Below are positions 37,024-44,854 of a stretch of DNA of 59,344 bases, piece by piece. The DNA is from Anaerolineales bacterium (GTDB lineage: Bacteria; Chloroflexota; Anaerolineae; Anaerolineales; E44-bin32), in the NCBI GenBank assembly GCA_016927115.1, contig JAFGNH010000013.1:1-59344 (forward strand), read 5' to 3'. The position numbers and the translations under genes were made by a program. Each line of letters begins with the position of its first letter. The stretch's first letter is position 1. The notes beneath the pieces are model-generated. The model worked only from the letters and a program-made list of their open reading frames with translations, was not told the origin of the DNA and searched no databases.

Positions 37024-39495
37024 TTATTTTTTTCTTTTATTTTCAAGTGCCGCCTGCAAAAGTTCTTCGACCGAGTCTACAAGAATAAATTTTATCTGTT
37101 TACGAATTTCCTCAGGCACGTCTTCGAGATCATTTTCATTTCTTCGCGGCAGGATGATTTTTTTCAAACCAAATCGGTGTGCAGCCAGGACCTTCTCCTT
37201 CACCCCGCCAATCGGCAGAACCTTTCCACGCAGTGTAATTTCTCCGGTCATCCCGACATCACTGCGTACAATTCTTCCAGTAGCCAGACTGGCAATAGCG
37301 GCCGCCATGGTCACACCGGCGGACGGCCCGTCTTTCGGTTGTGCACCGGCAGGTACATGCAGGTGGATATCATGATCTGCCCAGAACTCTGTTTCGATTC
37401 CAAGTCTATCCGATACTGTACGAATATGGGAGAGCGCAGCTCTTGCTGACTCCTGCATCACCTGCCCAAGTGAGCCGGTCATCATAAATTCTTTACCACC
37501 TGCCATGGCTGTTGCTTCGATAAAAAGCACATCCCCTCCGGCGGGGGTCCAGGCCAGTCCTGTTGCCACGCCTGGTACAGCCGTTCTCTCGGTAATTTCT
37601 TCCGGGCCAAGATAACGAGGGCGTTTGAGGTATTCCTTCACCATGTCAGCCTTAATTTCAAGCTCGGAAACCTTCCCTTCCGCTACCTGCGCAGCGACTT
37701 TCCGGCAAACCTGGCCTATTTCACGCTCAAGATTCCGTACACCAGCTTCACGTGTGTAAGAGCGAATAATTTCCAGCACTGCGTCATCACCGAAAATAAC
37801 TTCTCCCTTTCGAAGGCCATTCTCAATAATCTGACGAGGGATGAGATACCCTTTAGCAATTTCAACCTTCTCTTTTTCGGTGTATCCGGAAAGGCGAATA
37901 ACTTCCATTCGATCCAGCAGCGGAGCGGGAATTGTATCCAACCAGTTCGCGGTGGTAATGAACATGACCGATGACAGGTCAAAGGCTTCTTCGATGTAAT
38001 GATCTCTGAATTCCCTATTCTGTTCGGGATCAAGAACCTCTAATAATGCTGATGCAGGATCGCCACGAAAATCCGTTCCCATTTTGTCAATCTCATCCAG
38101 CATGAAGACTGGATTTCTCGATTCAATTCTTCTGAGCGCTTGCAGAATGCGGCCCGGCATCGAGCCGATATACGTCCGCCGATGTCCACGAATTTCCGCT
38201 TCATCATGAACGCCCCCCAAAGTTATACGCACGAATTTTCTTCCCATTGCACGGGCAATAGATCGGCCCAACGAAGTTTTTCCTACACCAGGAGGACCGA
38301 TAAAACAAAGAATTACACCCTCTCTTGCTTGACGAATATAGTCTTTGGATTGTTCTTCCAGCAGGTCGTCACCGCGTTCATGTCTAAGTTTTCGTACCGC
38401 AAGATACTCAAGAATTCGCTCTTTAATATCTTCAAGGCCGTAATGATCCTCATCCAGAACAACCCTCGCATGAGCAAGATCCATATGGTCCTCTGTCATC
38501 TTGCTCCAGGGGATAGAAAGCATCCAATCGAGATAAGTCCGTATGACTCCATATTCAGCAGCGGCAGTAGGCAGTTTTTCAAGACGATCCAATTCGCGCC
38601 TGGCTTTCTTTTCTGCCTCTTCGGTCATCTGTGCATCTTCGATTCGAATACGGAATTCTTCAATTTCAACCTGCTGCTCATCGCTTTCCCCAAGTTCACG
38701 TTTGATCGCTTTTAGCTGCTCGCGTAAGTAATACTCCCGCTGGACTTTTTCAATTTCCGTCCGGGCTTCCTGCTGGATCTGCTGTCCAAGCGTGAGCACA
38801 TCGATTTCCCGCGTCAGAATGGTATTCAGGATCTGCAATTTAACAATAGTTGATTCTTCTTCGAGAATCTTCTGCGATTGATCTATGTCCATACGCTGAT
38901 AATTTGCAATGGTATAGGCAACGTAGAGCGGATCATCGAGAAGGACCACGCTGCCCACTACTTCCCGTGGAAGAGAGGTAGATAGCTCGGCGATTTTTTC
39001 AAACTGATCCTTTGCAGCGCGCACCTGGGCTTCTGCTTCGACGGTCTCTTCTACAATCTCCGGATCAAGATTAATCCTGGCCTTGAGGTACGGTTCAAGA
39101 GCTGAATATTCTTCAATCTGAAAGCGAGCCAACCCATGGACGATAAGTTTTATCGTACCATCGGGAGCCCGGAACAGTCGCTGGATGGACCCTACTGTTC
39201 CGAAGGAATACAAGTCTTCAGGCCCCGGAAGTTCCAGCTCAGGGTCTCTGGATGCTACAAGACCAATCAGGCGATCTCCCTGTACTACATCATCTACCAG
39301 CTGGATAGAGCGTGTCTGCCCGATTGTGAGAGGCACCGCGGTATGCGGATAAACAACAACTCCTCTAAGAGGGAGAATAGGAAGTTCTTCAGGAATCTCC
39401 GGTCCCTTCGTATCAGTCTCTTGAATTTCTTCAGAATCGAGACTATCCAACACCGGGATAACAGCTTCTGTAGGTTCTTTTTTCTTCTCAGACAT
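37024..39495 (-). CDS. lon: ATP-dependent Lon protease
   Basis: An 823-residue, soluble LonA-type protease. A LON substrate-binding domain (about 34-225), a long helical segment, the AAA+ module with GPPGVGKTS and FMLDEIDKMG, and the Ser-Lys protease domain (Ser725 in PKDGPSAG, Lys766 in GGVKEK) are in order. It removes damaged and regulatory proteins. AGGTGAG precedes the ATG at six bases. A promoter (39525-39552) lies in the 64-base gap after hsp20, so both shared and separate transcription are possible. Confidence 0.97.
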   Translation of the reverse strand: MSEKKKEPTEAVIPVLDSLDSEEIQETDTKGPEIPEELPILPLRGVVVYPHTAVPLTIGQTRSIQLVDDVVQGDRLIGLVASRDPELELPGPEDLYSFGTVGSIQRLFRAPDGTIKLIVHGLARFQIEEYSALEPYLKARINLDPEIVEETVEAEAQVRAAKDQFEKIAELSTSLPREVVGSVVLLDDPLYVAYTIANYQRMDIDQSQKILEEESTIVKLQILNTILTREIDVLTLGQQIQQEARTEIEKVQREYYLREQLKAIKRELGESDEQQVEIEEFRIRIEDAQMTEEAEKKARRELDRLEKLPTAAAEYGVIRTYLDWMLSIPWSKMTEDHMDLAHARVVLDEDHYGLEDIKERILEYLAVRKLRHERGDDLLEEQSKDYIRQAREGVILCFIGPPGVGKTSLGRSIARAMGRKFVRITLGGVHDEAEIRGHRRTYIGSMPGRILQALRRIESRNPVFMLDEIDKMGTDFRGDPASALLEVLDPEQNREFRDHYIEEAFDLSSVMFITTANWLDTIPAPLLDRMEVIRLSGYTEKEKVEIAKGYLIPRQIIENGLRKGEVIFGDDAVLEIIRSYTREAGVRNLEREIGQVCRKVAAQVAEGKVSELEIKADMVKEYLKRPRYLGPEEITERTAVPGVATGLAWTPAGGDVLFIEATAMAGGKEFMMTGSLGQVMQESARAALSHIRTVSDRLGIETEFWADHDIHLHVPAGAQPKDGPSAGVTMAAAIASLATGRIVRSDVGMTGEITLRGKVLPIGGVKEKVLAAHRFGLKKIILPRRNENDLEDVPEEIRKQIKFILVDSVEELLQAALENKRKK

Positions 39496-39524
39496 ACGTA
39501 ACTCACCTGCGTGTATGGAGTACT

Positions 39525-39552
39525 ATTATCGGGGTAAGATAAGCCAAAACAA
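39525..39552 (-). promoter_or_regulatory. Candidate lon promoter
   Basis: On the minus strand TTGTTT (39547-39552) and GATAAT (39525-39530) are separated by 16 bases, within the short gap between hsp20 and lon. Confidence 0.5.
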
Positions 39553-39559
39553 TGGAATA

Positions 39560-39988
39560 TTATTCACTGATCTTAATCGTGTATTGTTTCACTTTTGGAA
39601 GCACAACCTTCAGGAATCCATCGCTGTAAGTAGCCTCAATCTCAGAAGAATTTATAGAAGTTGCCACACGTACTCCAGCCATGAATTCTCCATATGAAAT
39701 CTCCATCTGTTGAAAGGCTCGCGCTGTTCCTTTCTTTTGACGAAGACCACGAATATAGAGCACATTTTCATCAAAAGTAACCTGGATATCTGCCCCCCGC
39801 ATGCCTGCCACCTCAAGAACAACTACGATACTGTCGTCGGTTTCATACACATCCGTGGGAGGACGCCAAACGCTGCCGGATTGATTAAAACGCCAGGACA
39901 ATGGTCTGCCAATGGCCGGATCCCAAGACTCCTCATCACCTGGAGCCTTAAAATCAATCTTGAATTCTTCTGAACCTGGTTCTGGCAT
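39560..39988 (-). CDS. Hsp20/alpha-crystallin small heat-shock protein
   Basis: A 142-residue small heat-shock protein. The alpha-crystallin domain covers about 45-140, with VVLEVAGMRGADIQVTF and the following LYIRGLR, and ends in FLKVVLPKVKQYTIKI, whose last part resembles the family's C-terminal IxI-like tail. It holds unfolded proteins in a soluble state. GAGGAAGCA precedes the ATG. Placed just upstream of lon, it fits a stress unit; no CIRCE element is visible near it. Confidence 0.93.
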   Translation of the reverse strand: MPEPGSEEFKIDFKAPGDEESWDPAIGRPLSWRFNQSGSVWRPPTDVYETDDSIVVVLEVAGMRGADIQVTFDENVLYIRGLRQKKGTARAFQQMEISYGEFMAGVRVATSINSSEIEATYSDGFLKVVLPKVKQYTIKISE

Positions 39989-40027
39989 TGCTTCCTCATA
40001 CCCAAATTTTAGATTATTTGAATTCTA

Positions 40028-40056
40028 CCATAGGGGTCCATACAAAAATTCTCAAG
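40028..40056 (-). promoter_or_regulatory. Weak candidate hsp20 promoter
   Basis: TTGAGA (40051-40056) and TATGGT (40028-40033) are 17 bases apart on the minus strand, 39 bases before the hsp20 ATG. The -10 match is poor. Confidence 0.3.
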
Positions 40057-40116
40057 TATTTCCTTCCAATTAATCCCTGGTGATTTTATTCCACTGCGTT
40101 CTCACCCGATGGAAAT

Positions 40117-40869
40117 TCAGAATTCTATCCTATCCATATCCCGGGCAATTCGTATAACACCGGAAAATGTTTTTTCCGCCTGCTTGAGCAGTTCACTTTC
40201 AGAGATAGCTTCAGGGTAGTGGATTAGAACCAGTGTTTCCACACCAGCTGCTTCAGCCACACCCCCTGCTTGTGCAGCAGATGAGTGCCCTGACATATCC
40301 CCATTTGCCTCGTGGATCAAGATATCACCATCTTTGGCCAGTGAAATTACGGTTTCACACGGTTCTGTGTCACTTGAATAGATAAGCTTTCCCTCTGTCC
40401 GGGTATCCTTGAAAGACAACCCAATGGTTGGAATGATATGCTTCACAGGTGTGGCCGAAACATCCAGTTCCCCTACATGTACCACCGGGGTTTTTTCTTT
40501 ACGAGGGATCCGCATGAACTTTACAGGAAAAAGATCCGGCCAGGTTTCCCACCGGTACAGATCCATCAGCTGCTCCAACCGCCCGATACAATCTTCTATA
40601 CCATAAATGTTTAGTGGCTTTGTTCGTCCCATCAGCCATACATTCATCAGGAAAAGCGGGACACCTCCCACATGGTCCGGATGGAAATGAGTAAGGATCA
40701 GGTGGTTAACATCCAGTGGATCGATGCCAGCCTGCATAAGCCTCGGCATCGGGGAGGCTGGGCAATCAACAAGAATAACCTCTTCTGCGTGGTGTACAGA
40801 AAGGCATGTATTTTCATGGTTCATGTAGGGCACAGCGTTGGATGTTCCCAGGAAACAAACAGAACTCAT
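40117..40869 (-). CDS. RNase Z-like MBL-fold metallohydrolase
   Basis: A 250-residue metallo-beta-lactamase-fold protein with the zinc motif HFHPDH (61-66), an aspartate in YSSDTEPC and the later histidine in LVLIHYPE. The short, single-domain layout resembles arylsulfatase/RNase Z-like members with small or nucleic-acid phosphoester substrates; the exact reaction is unclear. It follows the ABC2-SpoIIM gene by ten bases (GAAGGT site) and is the last gene of a five-gene operon. Confidence 0.85.
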   Translation of the reverse strand: MSSVCFLGTSNAVPYMNHENTCLSVHHAEEVILVDCPASPMPRLMQAGIDPLDVNHLILTHFHPDHVGGVPLFLMNVWLMGRTKPLNIYGIEDCIGRLEQLMDLYRWETWPDLFPVKFMRIPRKEKTPVVHVGELDVSATPVKHIIPTIGLSFKDTRTEGKLIYSSDTEPCETVISLAKDGDILIHEANGDMSGHSSAAQAGGVAEAAGVETLVLIHYPEAISESELLKQAEKTFSGVIRIARDMDRIEF

Positions 40870-40879
40870 ATTTTTACCT

Positions 40880-42319
40880 TCAGAAAATCAGCAGTGCGAT
40901 TTTCGGTGTAATATAAATCTCAACAGCGGCCGCAACGACAACCAAAGGAAGAATAATTCCAATAAATACCCGGGCCCATTCGGCTAATTCCAGAATCCAT
41001 GTTTCTCCAATTGACCGGCCATCTGTCGGACTAATCCCCGCTACCACAGCTTTTAATAACGCAGCTCCTCCAAGCAGGATAGCGGGAACTTCAAGTATTG
41101 CATGCGGAAGCACCATCCCGACCAGGAAAGGAATAACCGGCTGTCCCATCATGCTTACATTTCCAATAAAATAACCGAGAATTGCCAACGGCGCCATCAA
41201 TAAGAGAATCCCTGCAGTTCCAAAAGTAAAAACACCTGTAATAAAAGACAGCAGAATCGCCCTCGTGTTATTCCACAGGACCCATAACCAGCCCTGCCCT
41301 CCAATAAGCCCAATAGATGCAAGCTGTCTTTCGAACCCGCTGCCCAACCCATCAAAATTCATAAGGTCAGCTGGAAGGGGATATTGTGCGGCATATCGTA
41401 TCCCGACAACTAAAGCCACACTAAGAAAGACGGAAACAATAAGCGCTGGAAAACGCAGCTGAACCATGGTTTCTTTGATAACGCTGCGCAGCCAGTGACC
41501 AAATGTTTCCCCGCCTCTTCGGAATGACCTCCAGAAAGTCCTGCCAGCCCACCGCAGATCCAGCACATCCAGTTCGCGCCCGAGCAAGGCTTCTCGGTTA
41601 AAACTGTGTAGCCCCATTCTCCCGAGAAGCAGCCCCAGAATAACCAGGCCAATGACCATCCACCATAAAACATTGTACTGCCCCCAGAACATGATCAGTG
41701 ATTCACCGATAACCAGTTGTGACATAGGGACGATAATAAAGGATGCAAGCAGGTTTGCTCCTCGTACTGAGGTAACCTGCGAAGACACTACCACAGCACC
41801 GCTTACCATGACAAACGCCTGGACTGTCGTCAGCAGGAACATCTGTACCAGGAGGATCGCCGGTGGCTCCCACTCATGCATCGCAGTCAGTGCAATAAGA
41901 TAGACCATGGTTCCGAGGTATGCTGCACCTAAGGGCATGAAAATCGAGGCCGCTATCTTTCCAAGATACAGTTCCTCATCAGAAAAAGGTGTTGCGAGCA
42001 ATGGTTCCAGCGTCTTACGCTCGCGCTCACCCGCAAAACTTTCCAGTGCAATAACCAGTGAGATAGAAATTGGAAAGAAACCTACAACCATCATGAGAAA
42101 TGGCAGCAGTCGGTCGGCAATCAAGTACGCCCCGTATTTATTAACAAAGTTGATGGATTCCCGGGCAGTAAAATTCATAAGGAGCGGAAAAAACAGGGTC
42201 ATTAGAATGATAGGGGTAATAATCCGCCAGTCCCGGAGCTGATCCCTGATTTCACGCCTCGCAATAATCCACGAGTTTCTTGCTTTCTTTCGAATCTGAA
42301 TCTTTCCAAATATTCCCAT
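40880..42319 (-). CDS. ABC-2 type permease fused to a SpoIIM-like domain
   Basis: A 479-residue membrane protein. The first 250 residues are an ABC-2 exporter permease (six helices, with LESFAGERERKTLEPLLATP after the second, a hallmark of NatB/YhaP-like permeases). The last 200 residues resemble the SpoIIM/DUF95 membrane domain, with HAILEVPAILLGGAALLKA and several helices. It follows its ATPase gene by two bases. Exporter plus SpoIIM in one chain is unusual to my knowledge and suggests coupling of export to a membrane-remodelling or envelope step; the substrate is unknown. Confidence 0.8.
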   Translation of the reverse strand: MGIFGKIQIRKKARNSWIIARREIRDQLRDWRIITPIILMTLFFPLLMNFTARESINFVNKYGAYLIADRLLPFLMMVVGFFPISISLVIALESFAGERERKTLEPLLATPFSDEELYLGKIAASIFMPLGAAYLGTMVYLIALTAMHEWEPPAILLVQMFLLTTVQAFVMVSGAVVVSSQVTSVRGANLLASFIIVPMSQLVIGESLIMFWGQYNVLWWMVIGLVILGLLLGRMGLHSFNREALLGRELDVLDLRWAGRTFWRSFRRGGETFGHWLRSVIKETMVQLRFPALIVSVFLSVALVVGIRYAAQYPLPADLMNFDGLGSGFERQLASIGLIGGQGWLWVLWNNTRAILLSFITGVFTFGTAGILLLMAPLAILGYFIGNVSMMGQPVIPFLVGMVLPHAILEVPAILLGGAALLKAVVAGISPTDGRSIGETWILELAEWARVFIGIILPLVVVAAAVEIYITPKIALLIF

Positions 42320-42321
42320 TC

Positions 42322-43305
42322 CTACACGGCCTCTCCAGACCCATTGTTTTTCACAACCTGCAGGTAAATGTCCTCAAGGCTTCTTCGGATCTCCGCAACT
42401 GAAAGGACGTCGATGCCTTCATGGAATAACCTGTTCAGGATGCGAGGGTTATCCTTATCCGGATTATCCGAAAAATAATGGACCACACCTGGTGCTGTAT
42501 AGAACAGATCGAAAGTTTCCGGTATATAGCTCCTGACGAGTCTGTCATCACCTCTATACCGCAGTTCCACTACTGGTCGGCCCAGTAAATTTCGCCGTAA
42601 TCCAGCGATGGTTCCCTGAGATACGATTCTTCCTTCACTCATGATTGCGATTTTGTCAGCCAGAAACTCTGCCTCATTAAGGTTATGCGTGCAAATGATG
42701 ATGGCTCGCGAGGAGGTCCTCAGAGTACAAATACTCTCTCGAACCTGTCTGGCACTGGCCGGATCCATTGCCGAGGTGGGTTCATCCAACAATACAATTG
42801 CAGGATCATGCAGCAACGCCCTGGCCATCGCAAGCTTCTGTGTCATTCCTTTGGAGTACTCCCCAAGACGTCTGCTGCGTACATTCTCCAGCCCAAACTG
42901 ATCAAGCAGCTTCTCAATGTTTCGTTCGATCTGCTCGGAGGACATACCATAGGCCTCGCCAAAAAAGGTGAGATATTCCTCTGCGCGCATTCGGGAATAA
43001 AGGCCGTGATGCTCCGTCAGAATGCCCATCTTCCCCCGGATCTCCGAGGGATGAGTGATTACATCCACGCCGTCAATTCTTGTCCATCCGGAGCTGGGTT
43101 TTAAAATAGAGGCAAGCAGGCGAATCGTAGTCGTTTTCCCCGCTCCATTTGGTCCCAGCAGGGCAAGGATCTCTCCAGGATAGACTTCCAGGTCAATACA
43201 ATCCACAGCCAGGAAATCATCGAAATATTTTGTTAACCCTTTTGCTTCTATTAGTAATTTGATTGCTGAGCTCCTTTGCTGTAAGGGCACAATCCAAAAG
43301 AACAT
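42322..43305 (-). CDS. ABC transporter ATP-binding protein (export type)
   Basis: A 327-residue ATPase of the NatA/CcmA-like export class. Walker A is GPNGAGKTT, the signature region LGEYSKGMTQKLAMARALL and Walker B IVLLDEPTSAMDPAS follow. It starts six bases after lgt behind GAGGAAAA and its stop lies two bases before the ABC2-SpoIIM permease gene, so it energises that transporter. The C-terminal 80 residues are a domain common in this subclass. Confidence 0.92.
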   Translation of the reverse strand: MFFWIVPLQQRSSAIKLLIEAKGLTKYFDDFLAVDCIDLEVYPGEILALLGPNGAGKTTTIRLLASILKPSSGWTRIDGVDVITHPSEIRGKMGILTEHHGLYSRMRAEEYLTFFGEAYGMSSEQIERNIEKLLDQFGLENVRSRRLGEYSKGMTQKLAMARALLHDPAIVLLDEPTSAMDPASARQVRESICTLRTSSRAIIICTHNLNEAEFLADKIAIMSEGRIVSQGTIAGLRRNLLGRPVVELRYRGDDRLVRSYIPETFDLFYTAPGVVHYFSDNPDKDNPRILNRLFHEGIDVLSVAEIRRSLEDIYLQVVKNNGSGEAV

Positions 43306-43311
43306 TTTTCC

Positions 43312-44145
43312 TCAGACGGTATCCATCTCCACTTCAAGCCTGTTCCTTTTGTGACGCGTGAAAAGCAGTACGCCAGAAATTATAATCAGGCCAAGCATCA
43401 GCATCTGGTTAAAATTTATTCCCATTAATGGTACAAAATCCAACCGTAAAAATTCAAGAAGGAAACGTCCTGCTCCGTAGTTCACCATATAGATAAGGGC
43501 AAGGTCACCCTGGTTCAGATCAGAGCGCCATCGCTTCCAGACCAACAATAAAAATGCGGTATTCAGTAGGTTCCAGATACATTCATAAAGAAAGAGCGGA
43601 TGGAAATATTCATACTGCTCAAAACCAGCCATACGGTTTTCGGGTCGGATATAAATTTTCCAGGGCAATGTCGTAGGAGGCCCGTACAACTCCTGATTGA
43701 TAAAATTACCCCAGCGGCCTATTGCCTGAGCAAGGGCTGCTCCGGGTGCCGCTGCATCCAGTAACCGAAGAAAAGGCCGCTTTGATTTCCTGGCGTAAAG
43801 GTAGAGGCCGATCATACCCCCTATCAGCGCCCCCGGCATCCCCAGACCACCCTGCCAGATACTCAACATTTCAAGTGGGTGAGAGAAGTAATATGCTGTA
43901 TCAACACCCACCGCAAGCGAGCTTTTTGGAGGCGTCAGCACATGGTAGAGCCGTGCACCAATCACGCCCGGTACCATTGCCCAGAGAAGTGCATCCCAGA
44001 TCCATTCTTTCGCATCACCTCCTGTCATCTGAGCATAAAGCCAGCGCACCAGAAGCGCTGCAAGCATTGCCCCAGTCATGATGATCAGACCGTAATAACG
44101 AAACGTCAGGGGACCCAGCTCAATGCCGTATGGAGTAAAATTCAT
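43312..44145 (-). CDS. lgt: Prolipoprotein diacylglyceryl transferase
   Basis: A 277-residue, seven-helix membrane enzyme that attaches diacylglycerol to the lipobox cysteine of prelipoproteins. The signature GRWGNFINQELYGPP and GARLYHVL are present, with HPLFLYECIWNL further on. It overlaps the upstream CDP-alcohol phosphotransferase gene by four bases and has GGGAGG before the ATG. Both work with phosphatidylglycerol metabolism, which makes the pairing reasonable. The lipoprotein at 16751 is a probable substrate. Confidence 0.95.
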   Translation of the reverse strand: MNFTPYGIELGPLTFRYYGLIIMTGAMLAALLVRWLYAQMTGGDAKEWIWDALLWAMVPGVIGARLYHVLTPPKSSLAVGVDTAYYFSHPLEMLSIWQGGLGMPGALIGGMIGLYLYARKSKRPFLRLLDAAAPGAALAQAIGRWGNFINQELYGPPTTLPWKIYIRPENRMAGFEQYEYFHPLFLYECIWNLLNTAFLLLVWKRWRSDLNQGDLALIYMVNYGAGRFLLEFLRLDFVPLMGINFNQMLMLGLIIISGVLLFTRHKRNRLEVEMDTV

Positions 44146-44777
44146 TCATCCTCCCGGACCTGTTTTTTCTCCTGCTGCCACACGGAAAAAATGCGCTGCA
44201 GTGCAGTAATATTAGCGAGGACCGCGATAAGAATAATACCAGGTCCGACAAGGCCGAAGATCAAGCTCAAGACAAAGGCTATCGTTCGCTCCAGTCTGGT
44301 GAATAGACCACAATGAAGAGAATATCCGGCTGCTTCTCCTCGTGCGCGTGTATAGGAGACCAGCATGGATCCAAGGATCGCAGCTGCCACCCAAAGAACC
44401 ATATCAGCCCGTTGTATTGAGTAGAAATAATACCCCAACCCTAGACAGAGGATTCCCTCTGAATAGCGATCGAGCGTTGAATCAAGAAAGGCACCGAATG
44501 GGCTTTTAATACCCTGATAGCGGGCAAGAGATCCATCAAAAGCATCCATCGCCGAAGCGGTTCCTGCAACAATTCCGGCGATCAACAATTTGCCTTGTGC
44601 AATAAGTACAGCTGCTAAAACTGCTCCAAGCACGCCCAGCAGTGTTATAAAATTGGGTGTTATACCCAGCGAATCCAAAATTTTTGCACTGCGTTCAAGA
44701 AATTTTTGAAATACAGCTCTAAGTAAATCTGAAAAGGTCTTTTTTACGTGTTCTGCTTGAGAAGGTTTTGCTTGCAC
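44142..44777 (-). CDS. CDP-alcohol phosphatidyltransferase
   Basis: A 211-residue, six-helix enzyme that joins a CDP-activated lipid to an alcohol. The complete family motif D-x2-DG-x2-AR-x8-G-x3-D-x3-D is readable from MDAFDGSLARYQ through AFLDSTLDR. Length and context fit phosphatidylglycerophosphate or phosphatidylinositol-phosphate synthases, and the sequence has some resemblance to the archaeal-type inositol enzymes; the alcohol is not certain. The start is GTG after AAGGAAAG. It heads the lgt operon. Confidence 0.9.
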   Translation of the reverse strand: MQAKPSQAEHVKKTFSDLLRAVFQKFLERSAKILDSLGITPNFITLLGVLGAVLAAVLIAQGKLLIAGIVAGTASAMDAFDGSLARYQGIKSPFGAFLDSTLDRYSEGILCLGLGYYFYSIQRADMVLWVAAAILGSMLVSYTRARGEAAGYSLHCGLFTRLERTIAFVLSLIFGLVGPGIILIAVLANITALQRIFSVWQQEKKQVREDE

Positions 44778-44854
44778 ATTCTTTCCTTTTTGTAGGGGAT
44801 AATTACCAAATGCTAATCCTTCACTACCCTTGCGTCAAGCAGTAGATTAAAGCA

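Noticed and set aside
39989-40116. CIRCE or other heat-shock operator before hsp20
   Set aside because: No TTAGCACTC-N9-GAGTGCTAA dyad or similar is present in the 128 bases upstream.
43255-43275. AAAGGAG eight bases before an in-frame ATC in the ABC ATPase gene, suggesting a rare start codon
   Set aside because: The ATG at 43305 has GAGGAAAA directly upstream and sits six bases after lgt, so an ordinary start is simpler.
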